In this document: in pieces, positions 43,401 through 56,497 of the stretch
Numbering within the stretch: position 1 is the first letter of the stretch
Layout of the letters: each line of letters opens with the position of its first letter
Source: Watersipora subatra
Taxonomy: Eukaryota > Bryozoa > Gymnolaemata > Cheilostomatida > Watersiporidae
Assembly (NCBI RefSeq): GCF_963576615.1
Contig: NC_088711.1
Location: forward strand, 36,258,121 to 36,322,120
Reading direction: 5' to 3'
Length of the DNA: 64,000 nt
Translations under genes and position numbers: made by a program
The notes under the pieces: generated by a model
Seen by the model: only the letters and a program-made list of their open reading frames with translations
Told to the model about the DNA's origin: nothing
Database searches by the model: none

Positions 43401-46400
43401 GCAACTTTAATTTTGCTGCCATCAGCCCGATTACCACATAAATTACAGAGAATTTCTTTAGAATGAATTATTACCTAACATAGTCTACATTGTAGACTAT
43501 TTATTGTACACTGAATTTATTCTAAAGAACAAACATTGTAGACTCTACAATGTTTGTTCTTTAGAATAAATTATTATCCAACAAAATCTATTTTGTTTGT
43601 TCATTAAAAGAAGTTATGGTCCATTTTGGTACTAAAAAAAATCATAACTAACAGTAAGAGGCTACATTCTAATCAAATAATGATAACCACATTTCTGCTC
43701 AGGTCTGGTTCCTTAGTCCAAGAATAATAGCCCCACATACAACGGGTACCAGTCGTATAGCCTTCTGGTCATCCCTACAGTATCGTGTACATGGCAAGCT
43801 AATTGGGAGTTGTTAAACCTTGTTTTACAGACCAACATGGGGAAACAATGCCAATATAATAATTATGAGAGGGTTGGTTTGAAGCTTAAAGAATTTGGCA
43901 TTTGATAGCAATTAAAGAGACCGACTTAGAAGCAAAGGGTAGCTATGATACAAGTAAAATTAAATACATATTAGTTTGATAAAATTAATTTAAAAAAAAT
44001 TATTCTGCATTTTTTCGTACTTTAAAAAATGCGACATTGTTTCATTCGAACTACTCATGCAGTCAGTATGTGATTTGTTTGTTAATAAACTCTCATTTCT
44101 TGCCAGTGATGCTTCTCAGCTGCCTCACATACTTATTATAGCCCTATATGTAGCCTTAAAACTTAATGAGGCTGGTTTAACACAATACAGAGTACGCAAC
44201 CACCCGGGTCTCTGCTATAAAAATATTCTACTGCTACTCACTACTAATTCTGCTTGACCTTTTGCCTTTTCATTAACATTCACATGTCAAGAATGGGTTA
44301 CTCGTACATATAAGGATGACAAAATAATTTCTTTTTCAGTGCAACTAGCTGACTACGCATGGATTGAAAAGTAACTGTAAAGTATTTTAGCGCACAATCA
44401 TACGAGTCTCTGCTATGAAAATGTTCTACTGCTACTCACTACTGTTTCTGCTTGACTTTTTGCCTTTTCATTAACATGCAAAGAGTAGGTTTCTCATACG
44501 ACGATGACGAGGTAATTACTTCATTAGATCTGGTAATTAAGACTAATTGTGACTCGGAAGCGAATCTAGTTTAACAAATTTTGTTTTAAGGAATACATCT
44601 CATTGCGTCTCATTTGAGTCTTATGCAAAGCCACAATCGTATGAGCAACAGAAAAATTTTGCCAATTCCGAAAATTAGGTTTCAAAAGTTTTACTAGGAA
44701 AATTTTAAAAGAAACAAACAGCCAAACTCGAAGAAGAAGCAGGCAGTAGATAAACACTTAAGCCATACACACGTATTGTTACATCACTAGAGCAGTTCAC
44801 AGTCCGCTGCAGATATCTCACATAAAGTTAATAACTGATACAAGCTGGTAAATAACAAACGTACAAACAGTAGAGAATGGCTTTTTGATAAGCAGGCCTT
44901 CCATCAGAGAACTTGGCAATAGCGTCTATGAAGTCGAGGTATGCGCAGCAGCATGGTGCCTCCAACAAGAAGATGAGAACTCCGAGGATACTGAAACACC
45001 ACCAACTAATGATAGAGACCTCGTCTGTCTACACGGTATGACTGATTCATAACAGGCTGGTGGCAAATACAACATACTTATTTAGGTTCAGCAATTTCTG
45101 GTTAAATAATATGAGAAAATAATAGAAGAGCTTTGAAATTGAACCCAAGCCCTTAAGTGTAACTGTAACACAGGCTAAGTGTAACTGTAACACAGGCTAA
45201 GTGTAACTGTAACACAGGCTAAGCTAGTTCATCACGTTATTAAAAAACAAGTCAAATGTTGATGAATGACAGTCCTAGTCAAAGCCCTACGTCTATTACA
45301 TAATTATTCTATATGCATGCATTTATATGTTGTAAAGGAATGTATCTACCTATCATAGACAGTCTATATATCTCAGGATGCATCAGCCATAGCCTTTTGA
45401 GCAAATTAAAACAAGTTCAACACAAGTAAAACATAGCAGTGTTTGGAATGGTTACTTTTGAAATTGTCATCTCATGAAAATATAGCACTAAACTTCTATA
45501 CATATGATTAAGCAAAGACATTGGTGATTTTTAAAAGAGGACATATAAGCATATATAGACAGGTGACATGAAATAGTTTTTTTATTATAAATTTTATAAC
45601 AATATTGCTTACAGCGCATTACAACTCCTTGTTCAACTTCTTAAAAAAAAATTGACTTCCTGCAATAAGTTTTAGTTTATATATAAATCTCAGTATTTGT
45701 CTGTCTGTCTGTCGTTCGTTTGTCCAGTTATAACGATAAAGTTACAGCAACGAAAAATCTTCTTCGTACTGGATTTGAACTCGCAATATTCAAATCGTAA
45801 GTCTACTAACAAGCGCACATAATTACAAGGCTAAGCTCTTCTTATCATTCCCATCGCTCTTACCATATACCTACTTTATATCCTTTTCGCGATTGCAGAC
45901 GCTAAATGCGCACTTTTTATTATTAATTTACCTTTTGTATTTGTGATTTTTTTTAAAGCTAATTTTTTTTTACCATTACCTATTTTCTCAATTTGAAATT
46001 TTAAAATGTGCTGTTTCAATTTCAAATGTGCCGTTACACTACTATTTTCAGTTTTTCCTAAGGTTTGATCACTAAATCTGTAAAGGCTAAATACTTTTCA
46101 CATGGTCAATTGTATTATCTCCAGTAGGAATTGCCTCTACATTCTCTCTCCATTCGGTCAGACAAAGTATCAGACAAAGACAGTCCGCTAGCCCATTTTT
46201 ACGTTTATACCAGTATCGAGTGGTACCAGTATCGTCCAAAAAAACTTTGAATACAACGAGCTTCTGCTGCAACATTAACCTTTTTTATAAACACATTTCT
46301 ACGTAGTCATTGCTATTATTAATTCAACATATCCATACTTTATATTTTGTTTTCTCAGTTCGTATTAATTGTATCAGTATTAAATCATTTTATTGTAATT

Positions 46401-48592
46401 GTAGCAAAACAGACTATCTAGCCATTACTTGCTAGTTATTTCACATTTAAACACCCTTACAGTTGTTTTATTTTTTCTCAACTTATTCGAAACCACTAGG
46501 CTAAGCCATTCATAACATTCATTCATTCATAAACTCTATCTATCCTTATTGCAATTGCACAGGCTAAACATGTACTTTTTATTATTAGTTTGAAGTTTGA
46601 ATTATTATTATGAAGTTCAAGTTAGAATGGAGTTGTTGTTATAATGTAAAAAGACTTTCTGTGCAAGACCTTTATATTACCCGAGCAACACCAGGCATTT
46701 AACTAGTATATATGTAAGAAAATTGTTTTCTCGCCCCTGTTAATCCAAGTGGTAGGTAATGTCTGCTCAAACTCCAGTCTCCTGTCAGAGACCTAGGAGT
46801 TTGAGCACTTGCCTCAAGATCTTAGCCATTCCTAATAGCGCACTTTTCTGCAACTCACCTATACATACAGTATATGTATATATATAGTATATATTATGTG
46901 TAGGATTTGTTTTGTTTCGGCTAGTGTTAATTCTACTATATTATAACTATTATCAATATCATAAGTATTATTAATCTAATATAATTAGATATTATAGTAA
47001 AATCACACCAACTGATGGTAATAACAAGCCAACTGGCCAGTTCATACTTACGCTTGTAAGATTCCAGCAGCAAGACAGACTGACTTTAGGGTGATGCATG
47101 CAAAGAGTCCCAGAATGACGCATACTGAAATACAATGAGCTATAAATGATTCAATGAAGTACTACGAAAGCGATATCAATGAGCAGACGAACCATAACAA
47201 TATGAACAGTCTGCATCTTTGACCAACTAATAATCACAGCATTTCCACGCTCTGAATGGGTTCGAAGATGCCCGCTGCAGACGAATTCACACCCTACCCT
47301 TTCAACGGCTCGGAGTTGCACTATATAGATCGTTTTAAGATTCATGATGCATACCTAAAAAAAATTATGAAAGCAGACTCGCTTTCAGGTGCCAGTCACA
47401 TTGGTCTCAATTACTAGATCTAAAAAAGTAATTATTAAATAATTAAATCAGCCAGATTACTACAGAGCATCTTCTTTAGAAAGAATTATTACCCATCATA
47501 GTAACATCAATTGGTAATGACAAACTTTTCGTCATCCTCATAGGAGCAGCCCATTCTTGGCATGTAAATGTTTATGTAAAGGCAAAAAGTCAAGCAGAAA
47601 CAGTAGTAGTATAACAGTTTCGCAGCAAAGACCCGCGCAGTTGTGCGCTGAAACTTTTTACCTCTACGGGAAAAGCTTAGCCGAGGATTATCAATTCGGA
47701 TTATCAGCAGTGAGCGTTTCTTTGATGTCAAAGCACTCCCACAGCGAATGCCTTCACACTAACTAAGTGAAGCAAAATGGCGTCAAATGTGTTCGGATTT
47801 TATCGCTTCTATGATTTGGATTGGAAGCAACGCTGAACCCATTCTAGGGATGGAAACGCCGTAGATATTTTTACAGCTTATATACTAGTTGACACATACT
47901 CATATATCAAACAAGAATATACATCTCACAACTCATTGCAATTATATAGAAGAAACACTATGTATGCCTTACATAAGCTAGAATGCGTAAAATATTTTAT
48001 AACTTATATTTACAAATAGAAAATATTAAATATGATTTATAATTTACATAAACAACATATTAAATTGCAAAATACTTGTATTTCCGCATGTTTCTTTCAT
48101 GTATAATGTTTCTTTCAACTAGTAAGCGTACTAGTATTCCTAGTACGCTGGCAATCCGATGCGCCGTGAGAGATCATTAAGTGTAATAAATATGGACACA
48201 ATTATTCTTAGATGTGGAAAGGTGGTTGAGTGTAGTAGTGGTAGTGTAGTAGTGGTAGTGTGCTTGGCTTGGAATCTGATTATCTTGGTTTGATTCCTGT
48301 GCTGAGCAATCTTGTTTCCTAACGCTCTTACCATGATGTCGGACACGGCTCTTATTATAGTAAAGATTGATGACGATGACAGCAAACCAACATCTACTAC
48401 GAGTTGAAGTTTTAACTGCTAAAATATGAAACTGTGCTAAAATATGAAACTGCAAGCATAGAAACCCAGCCCGCTAAACAGTGTAATAAGGGACTTACAC
48501 AAGCCTGCAATAACACAAGCTCCTTTTTGCAGCCACCTAAACCACCATGGTTTAGCATCCCCGGCAGGAGCAGCATTGCTTTCTTGCATCAT
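40451..48592 (-). CDS. CACFD1: Calcium channel flower homolog, complete, five coding exons
   Basis: Minus-strand exons: 48499-48592 (ATG at 48590-48592), 47052-47124, 44865-44990, 43171-43278, 40451-40577 (TAA). All introns are GT-AG, and phases 1, 2/1 etc. join cleanly to 175 codons (human CACFD1 has 172). Landmarks: KPWWFRWLQKGACVIAG near the N-terminus; LGLFACITLKSVCLAAG; the family signature LLEAPCCC, with the acidic residue proposed as the channel filter; YQKAILYC; GLSFAFIALGPKK; and a polar C-tail. Family: a three-to-four-span membrane protein of synaptic and secretory vesicles that couples exocytosis to endocytosis, and a cell-competition mark in flies. Upstream of the ATG, a CTACA (reverse TGTAG) at 48617-48621 may be the acceptor of a 5' UTR exon. 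TTTATT near 40070 and 40097 could be reverse-strand polyadenylation signals. Intron 4 holds nested transposons, intron 2 a Helitron-like element. Confidence 0.95.
40793..42905. mobile_element. TA-flanked pogo-like element hosting a TTAA element
   Basis: TA at 40791-40792 and 42906-42907. Left end CAATCAAACCTCAACATACG; right end (reverse) CAGTCAAACCTCAAGATATG. Without the inner element at 41961-42821 it is about 1.25 kb. Open frames of 94 and 166 codons on opposite strands (41120-41404; 41072-41572) show no transposase motifs. It lies in the last intron of the flower gene. Confidence 0.72.
41961..42821. mobile_element. TTAA-flanked long-inverted-repeat element (copy 2), nested
   Basis: TTAA at 41957-41960 and 42822-42825. 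Ends AGGTTGACTTGCAACAAAAT and complement. It is colinear with copy 1 at 37464-38345 with scattered substitutions and small gaps. The arms pair over roughly 170 bp and include GTCTTACTCYGTTGTGTTGT. Confidence 0.77.
43514..43572. repeat. Perfect 59-bp palindrome in a flower intron
   Basis: Arms of 29 bp (43514-43542 and 43544-43572) are perfect complements around a single central C. The arm contains CTAAAGAACAAACATTGTAG. A smaller perfect palindrome, ATAGTCTACA-T-TGTAGACTAT, is at 43480-43500. The outer motif TTCTTTAGAATRAATTATTA also occurs as a direct copy at 43454-43473, and weakly near 47470. Confidence 0.95.
45154..45219. repeat. 22-bp tandem triplication
   Basis: Three identical units TAAGTGTAACTGTAACACAG+GC in the flower intron 2. 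Confidence 0.9.
45674..46706 (+). mobile_element. Helitron-like non-autonomous element, long form (copy C)
   Basis: Leader TTTATATATAAATCTCAGTA, a GTCTGTCTGTCTGTCGTTCG tract, the antisense tRNA-like segment GGATTTGAACTCGCAATATT, then a body colinear with copy A (18477-20167). It ends ACCCGAGCAACACCAGGCATTTAACTAG (hairpin plus CTAG). It lies in flower intron 2. Confidence 0.63.
48222..48330 (+). mobile_element. tRNA-derived SINE-like copy
   Basis: A-box-like GTAGTGGTAGTGTGC, B-box-like GGTTTGATTCCTGTGC, then AGCAATCTTGTTTCCTAACG. It shares the post-B-box tail with 20545-20640. Located in flower intron 1. Confidence 0.5.
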
Positions 48593-48616
48593 AGCTGGTG
48601 CCAAATTCGGCTAAAC

Positions 48617-51600
48617 CTACAACACAAACAGCTTGCTTGTTTATTCATGTTTACCAATCAATAGCAAAATTATAAGTGTGAAGAGAAAGTACAAGTAGTT
48701 AAGTTCTATTTCCATGACAACCCAGTCAACATACTAGTTCCAGTATTCAAACAATTTATTATATTGTATATAGAGCTATTAGTCATCGTTACATAGCAAA
48801 AACTTTCATGAATAAGATGAACTACACACTGCAATATTCAATTAAACAATTAAGGAAAGTTTGCTATTACGTTAGGTTGACACTCTACAATTTCTATGAT
48901 TATTTGGCAAAACAGCTCCTAAGCGGAAAGGCAACCTTTTTTTGTCCTATTGATAAGTTTATGGTTGTAATAGAGACAACTCTCTATTGTCTGTATAGGT
49001 AGATCCCTCGGATGGATGACCAGAATTTACACTCATAGGTAAATTAAGTTATAGGGATTGAGAGCAGACCCTGTATGCTATCAGAAAATGTAAAAAGTAT
49101 GCATCATAAAGGAACTGTTCAATTAATATTCTGATTGTCTACGTATTATATTATCGAGTATTACATACGCTATCTAGCCCACATATGCCCGTGGTATCAC
49201 ATCTTTCATTTATTCAATATAGTGTAGTTGATAAATTGTTGTCAAATGTATATTAATAAAATAGTGCCCTAGTTGGTTTTGTGACAAGCGCATCCTGATT
49301 GTTATTTAGATTTACTATTAATTTATTTGTTTGATTTAAACTGGTTGAAATATACATTTTTGTACACAGGTTGTTATCTTTAGTCTGCATTGACTGAGGA
49401 TTTCACCTTTTTATAAAAAGGTACATGAATTTTAAACCTATTCGACAAGCTTTGTTTGCAAGCGCTATAAATACTACCGACTATTTCCAGTTTTTTATAT
49501 TTCTCTAAAGCATGTGCACATTATTCACCCCTTACAAAACTTTCGTAACATCAAAGTCCATCAGAATACTTTTTACGATTAATCTTAAACTAGCCTCAAA
49601 ATTTATAAACTGATGCGAAAATGCTAATTGTTTTTAACTGTTCGTACATTAAACTAAACTATTTAACTAAGAATAATAAGAGAACACTTATCAAACCCGA
49701 TTACCCTACTTGAATCGGCCTCTTGTAACATTCCTTGCTTCTATTTTTCATAAGTCTTAAAAAGTTTTCTAGTAGTCAGATTTTATGAGGCAACATCGCA
49801 CACTGCATATGATGGCTGAGCAGGTATCCACCTAGCACTTTACGTTGTCCATCTTTAGCATAAAAATTGCATAAGACCATTGGACCAATGCAAAATATGT
49901 CTCCTATGTCATCAGCAAGCACGCTTTTAGTATGGAATTCATCTCTTTTACAAGTGTAAATTACATCCAAACTAAATTTATTTTCAATGAGAAGTCAGAA
50001 GAATAAATGTACACTATTCAAAATATGGTACCGTTTTTTATTCCAACTTGAAGTAAAAATAACGATATAGCAGCTGAATTTTTGAGTTGTGAAAACACAG
50101 GCAATGCAAACAAGTTGGCTGGTTTATAAGTTGTCTCTTGAGACAAAAAACATATGACAGCATTCTTGTCTAGCAAACCATTACATGCAAAGGTAAACTA
50201 GGTAATTGTCTCTCTCTTCTGCTGTGTTGCTTGAGTAGCAAAATATAACTCAAAGAGAAGAGTCCTAGTTCAATATGTTATTTTTGACGATGTTTTAAGC
50301 ATTCAGATATATAATGTTTAGAAGAGTTACGATGTATAGGCATGATATGATATTCATAGAAAAAGCATGTTCATTTTGGCAAGAGTGATAATTAGAGATT
50401 TAATTTATGATCTATCGTAGACTCTAGTCATTCTTTTGGGAACTACTGCTTTAAATTCTAGTCTAAATATAATCACTTGACTTGCAAGTATAAGGCATCA
50501 AAAAAATTAAAAGTTTTTACAAACTCAAAAGTTGATCATCATCGTTATAAAAATCAGAACAGGGTTGATTACTTGTACAATTTTGAGAACCCTACATGTA
50601 GAGAAATATATTCTACTACTATCAATAAAATTGTCCTCCAAATACATACTCTTGTACAGCCGTACGTTGCCTATTGATGAATAGAGATCTCAACGTGTTA
50701 CCAGTAGCACGAAACACAGGTATTTTTTCACTGTAAAAGTAGAATAGGCATGAGTACTGAGGTGTGTTCGCCTTTGTTATATTTAATGTATTACACATAA
50801 TAGTATTTAAATTTTATTAACGTCTACCTCAACTTCATAGTAAAATATAAATCGTCACTGATAAGCACAACAATAATTTATTTACAAAAATACAATATTT
50901 GATCATACTTCGCAAACCTTATAACTAGTAGCGAAATCGGCAAATAAATTGACGAAGTGTGACTCATTATCATGCTGCGGCTATGCTTGGCCTTCGTTCT
51001 TTGGCACACAACTAACGCAATAACTGTCGTAATACAATAAATGCTTAACAAGATTTAACGCTAATGCGTGAACTAATAAGTCCTTGACCTGCCAACTCAT
51101 CTTTTGTCAAAGCAGGAGTTGTCTTTTCATACCACAATGTAGCGCCAAGAAGTTAGCTACTTTAGAAGTTGTGCTCACTTCTCTACAAATCAGTCATTAA
51201 TTACTGTATGTTGTAAAATCAAGTTGTGCAACTAGATCTAACAGAACTTCTAGTACTATTCATAATAGTAGATATCATCTAAAAAAATTAATCAAGAAGT
51301 GAAGCTAACACAACCAGTACCGTCTTCATCGAGACTGTAATGGTAGTGTAGCACCCTTTCATTTCATTCAAATCTTCACGTTGGGTAATACGTAATTTTA
51401 ATGTGATATTTCACACCTAAAATGATGCGCCAGACACCTAACAACAAACTATTTATTCATGGCTGGTTTTGTTATAACAAACCTGTTAATGTCATTCTCC
51501 ATTATTTTGTGAAAAAAAAAACTGGGGCTAGACCGCATGTTTTTCCAAAAAAACATGTAGTGAGTGAGGCTAAGTTAATTATAGCAATCCAAGGAGAGTC

Positions 51601-53973
51601 ATATTTAAATAACAAAAAAGAAGGCAAATAAGCATTCCAAATGATTTCTTAGCTACAAACTAACAGCGATGCATAAAGGTCATTTTAGCTGTACTCATTT
51701 TAGCTGTACTCATTTTAGCTGTATCCATTTTAGCTGTATCATAACTTCAGTAAGTTTAATTTCAGTTTGAGCACCTCCTCATCAACATTACGAATAACTA
51801 ACTGTTGCTCATAGAGAGGTCATTAAACACACACCTGTTGGGATGTTTAATACACACAAAAAGCTTCTACCAATAAACTGTATTTTGATCTAAAAAGAAC
51901 TGTCTAAATGTAGAAACAGTTGAAACTTTCTGCTAATAAAAGGTGCATTTGCCTGCTTGCCTGGTACTAAGTAGTTCGCTAGCTCTTTGGCGAGTTCCAC
52001 TCCAGCAATACCACCATTAAAAGAAGCTGATCGCCTTACTAATATATTATCAAGGTGCTAGAATGGCCAATTAGTAACTTTTATGTCTAAAGATAGGCAG
52101 CCAGCGTAATCAGCTGATAATGATAAAGAAAGGTCTGACATTAAACAAGTTCACAAGAAGCGAGCACTCGCTTATAACTGTCCGTAGCCAATTTCATAGA
52201 AACAAGCGCACATTTCTGCCAGTGGCTAATGTTTCCAACATCTTCAACTCATTGTAAAAAAGCGTCTTTAATCCAACCTTTCAGATACTTCAACAATGCA
52301 AACAAAAAGTTCATTCAATATTTTACCTCGATGAATGCCACTAATATTTCAAGAGCTTGCTTTAAGAAAACATAACAATTCAAATAACAAAATGGCAACA
52401 GTAAACTATACGACTACCACTATGTTCTCTAATACTTTAACACAAAGCTTAGATTATTATCTCTCATATCAAATTCAATAGAGTCAGCGGTTACATATAT
52501 AACGCTGCTGTTTTTTTAAAACTGACAATGGAAGTTTGTAAGCTTAGTTGTTGAAATCTATTATGCTTCATTTAATAAAACAACCAAGTTTATATGCATT
52601 CATCAGCTGACATCTAGCTGCCTCTGCCACCTCAACGTTTGCCTAATTGCGATGCCATGCACCCGTGCAGAACTACAATATAATAACAGCATGCAATCAC
52701 ATAGCGAGAACCTAAAAAATGTATAATGGTGGTATAAACCTTATGGTGAAGTGAGGAACATATCAAATGAGCTCTATTATGTTCTCTTATCTAACTTCTA
52801 ATAAAAAATAAACTAGATGGTCAAGTTTGAAGAATGGCTAAAGAAACATTCAGTTTTTAAATCTCTAATCATAAGCTTGAGATTGGCAAAAGGTTTCTCA
52901 GTAGCTCCTGATGAAGCTAGAAATACATGCAAGCAGTCACCAAACATCAACTTTTCAACCTTCCCCCTCCTACCTCACCTTGTCCTTCCTTTTTCCTCCG
53001 ACTTCACCTCCAATCCCCCTCAGCTCCCTTCCCCCACCCCTTTTCCCCTACCCTGCTCTTCATTACGCCCCTGTCCCAGCTGATTTGGTCATTTCATAAT
53101 TCAAAGGATGGAAATCATTTATGACAAGCATAGCAATAGATTGTATAATCGTGTCCATCACCATAGCTTTAGCTCTCACCCCACTTCAGCAGGACATGCG
53201 GGGCTAGAATACCGTTGATTCTAAATTTTCAACTGGTATTTACTAACAACCAGATGTTAAGGTTATTTAGTAGCTAAAATCAACAAACTTAATCATTTGA
53301 AGCTGAGCATGAGCCAAACTCGCTGACCCAGAGTTTACATTAGTCTCACAAGCACAACCCTATGACTCATTCTAATCCTATGATTATGTGATTATTTTGA
53401 TTTATCAAATGAATGTTTCTGTTGTTACATCACAGCAATCTTTAGTAGAGGGTATACTATTCGGGTAACCCTCTTTTAATAGCTGAAGTTTTCATAACTT
53501 GAATAAGGCTGAAACCTGTTGTTCTTGCTCAACACTTCTACTTGACAAAAGACAATGGATGACACTAATCTGGCTTCTGTTAGTTGACACAAAAGTCGCA
53601 GCCACGGCACTTGAAGGCACAAAAAATACTTGTTTTGTATAGCAATAAGTAGGTCTTCAAGTGTTGTTTGTCCACCTGTATGCACGAGAACATCATTCTA
53701 GTATCGATGAAGATTGGATCGACAGACAACTGTTATTAAATAATTAGTATTTGAATAGGCTGAGATGTAAAAGAGAAATAAAGAGAACACATGTTATCAC
53801 TATTAACATGTTAGCAGAGAATAATGTGTTCTTATATAGATATGTTCAAGTAGAAGGTTGGAAGTCTTTGTGAGTCACACATAGCTGTCTGCTTGATGGT
53901 CTACAGGTAATAACGCCGCAAGAACAAAACCAGCTAGCCATTCAAATACTAACAAAGATGAGTGGTTATGTCT
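48617..53973. other. Intergenic region between divergent flower and RBM24 genes
   Basis: No recognisable gene. A minus-strand open frame at 49776-49970 has coding-like composition (KRDEFHTKSVLADDIGDIF) but no splice partners and no identified family. A minus-strand 47-nt stretch near 53636-53682 (TTLEDLLIAIQNK) has plausible splice borders but is isolated. About 52955-53080 is C-rich on the plus strand. Confidence 0.4.
51681..51740. repeat. 15-bp tandem repeat, four copies
   Basis: CATTTTAGCTGTACT four times, the last two with GTATC. Confidence 0.88.
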
Positions 53974-54910
53974 GCTGCTACATCATATCTATAGAACTAC
54001 TCACTATAACATACCTATAGAACTACTCACTACAACATACCTATAGGACTACTTACTACAACATACCTATAGAACTATTTACTATAACATACCTATAGAA
54101 CTACTCACTACAACATACCTATAGAGCTACTCACTACATCATATCTATAGTACTACTTACTACAACATACCCATAGGACTTCTTTCTACAACATACCTAT
54201 AGAACTACTCACTACAACATACCTATAGGACTACTTACTACAACATACCTATAGAACTACTCACTACAACATACCTATAGGACTACTTACTACAACATAC
54301 CTATAGGACTACTCACTACAACATACCTATAGAACTACTCACTACAACATACCTATAGAACTACTCACTACAACATACCTATAAGACTCCTTACTACAAC
54401 ATACCTATAGAACTACTTTCTACAACATACCTATAGAACTACTTACTACAACATACCGATAGGACTAATTACTACAACATACCTATAGAACTACTCACTA
54501 CAACATACCTATAAGACTCCTTACTACAACATACCTATAGAACTACTCACTACAACATACCTATAAGACTCCTTACTACAACATACCTATAGAACTACTT
54601 ACTACAACACACCGATAGGACTAATTACTACAACATACCTATAGAACTACTCACTACAACATACCTATAAGACTCCTTACTACAACATACTTATAGAACT
54701 ACTTACTACAACATACCTATAGAACTACTTACTACAACATACCTATAGGACTAATTACTACAACATACCCATAGAACTACTTACTACAACATACCTATAG
54801 AACTATTTACTACAACATACCTATAGAACTACTCACTACAACATACCGATAGGACTAATTACTACAACATACCTATAGAACTACTTACTACAACATACCT
54901 ATAAGACTAC
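53974..54910. repeat. 26-bp minisatellite, about 36 copies
   Basis: Units CTATAGAACTACTCACTACA + ACATAC, with a higher-order pattern: GAACTACTCAC, GGACTACTTAC, AAGACTCCTTAC and GGACTAATTAC variants alternate in recurring blocks. It ends 1.6 kb upstream of the RBM24 start codon. Confidence 0.93.
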
Positions 54911-55727
54911 ATATAAACCTTTTTGTTGAAAGTTACAAACTTTCTGTTAGCAACTCAAGCAAAATGTACATGCATTATATGCTACAGAAGCCCTCACACT
55001 ATCAGAAAAGCTTTCAAAGAATAAACTATTATATACAATCTATCAATTATTATTATTATTTTTGACAAACTGGCACCGAGTATCTACCAGACCACAGTAA
55101 ATCTTTTATCATTTCTACATTTCTGAATTTGCTTAACAACAGAATATGGAAACTTGCTAATCCAGAATCTTTACAGGCAAAACATGGCCAATATTTGGTC
55201 AACACAAGTACTTCTGCTAAGCATATGATATGGCTGATCTGTTGGAAACAAACTTTTTCTAAGCAAAATCACATGATTAAATGACTGGAGAAGGCACTAA
55301 GACCTCAACAATCTCTGAACACCGTCAAGAATATTGTGTACTACTGATCACATGTTCCACTCGCCACATTTCCTCCAACTTTGAACATACTGTCTTATTC
55401 CAATCTTGCTCATTTCTGCATTTGTGTTACAGGTTTCAAAATCTTGTTCAAAGATACCCAAAATATTTGTAGTTATCCTTCCACACATAAAACAAGTAGT
55501 GTTTCCTATTCTATGACACCATCGTACTACATCTATCATTGCATGTTTAAGTTTATAAAGCTTTTGTTACTACAACTTTTAATTCACTACCCCGACTCCT
55601 CTGCGCTTCTATTAGATTACCAACTTTTGTTCATCTCAATGATTCCTGATTTATTTCCTGTCAATTTTGTTTTAGCATGTAATGAAAAACATAATTTTGT
55701 TGATGACCACTAATAGCAATAAGCAAT

Positions 55728-55808
55728 ACATACATGTATGTACATACATGCATGTACATACATGCATGTATGTACATGCATGTATGTACATACATGCATG
55801 TACATACA
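55728..55808. repeat. Palindromic microsatellite (TACATGCATGTA-type)
   Basis: About 80 bp built only from TACA, TGCA and TGTA blocks. It is self-complementary at several scales and able to form cruciforms. Confidence 0.88.
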
Positions 55809-56497
55809 CCCAACAACTAGTGCCAAACACGTGATGCTAGATTTATAAAGGTTAAAAAAAATGGAATTGTTTTGGAATAAATCGAAATGTCAAAGAGTCG
55901 TTTCAGCAGCAAACAAATAAAACGACTATATTTCATTTACGCAGGCAAAAGGTTTACAATGTCAAACGTGTTTTACTGATCATCGGAAAGATAAATATTG
56001 GCACGGCTTTTAACAATAGCTATAATACAACAAACGCATGTATTAAATATCGTGTTTGTATTTGCAAGGCCTATCGGTAGGCCATGCTAACTCTACAAGC
56101 TGTGACTGAAGGCTTGTAGCGGTATAATTGGCTGTTTTGAGCCATTGTACTGCTGCCTCTGATATTTGTATAAGCTCTATGGTTATTATTAATCAAGGGA
56201 AACTAAACCTGTAGAAATAGCATAATAGGTTGAGGCTATGTCTGAATGGCTGAGCGCAATCCGACATACGATTAAGATTGCCTGTTAACACACAGTTATT
56301 ATATTGTTATTTGCCGTTCAACTGCCGAGCAATACAGTAGCTCAGCTAGTGGGTGTTCGTGTGCATATTTGCTCTTCTGGTTGCCGTGTTCTCTTGTTCG
56401 CTAATTGTATTTTTCTCACCGAGTCACTTCATTTATATTTTTCTTTTTCGTTTTACATTTTATTACTAAAACGCTATTTTTCATTTTAACATTTGTA

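Noticed and set aside
44991..45022. Upstream AG acceptors for flower exon 3 (extending it with ..ISWWCF)
   Set aside because: They would lengthen the loop before EAPCCC by several residues or break the phase; the acceptor after TTTCAG gives exact family spacing.
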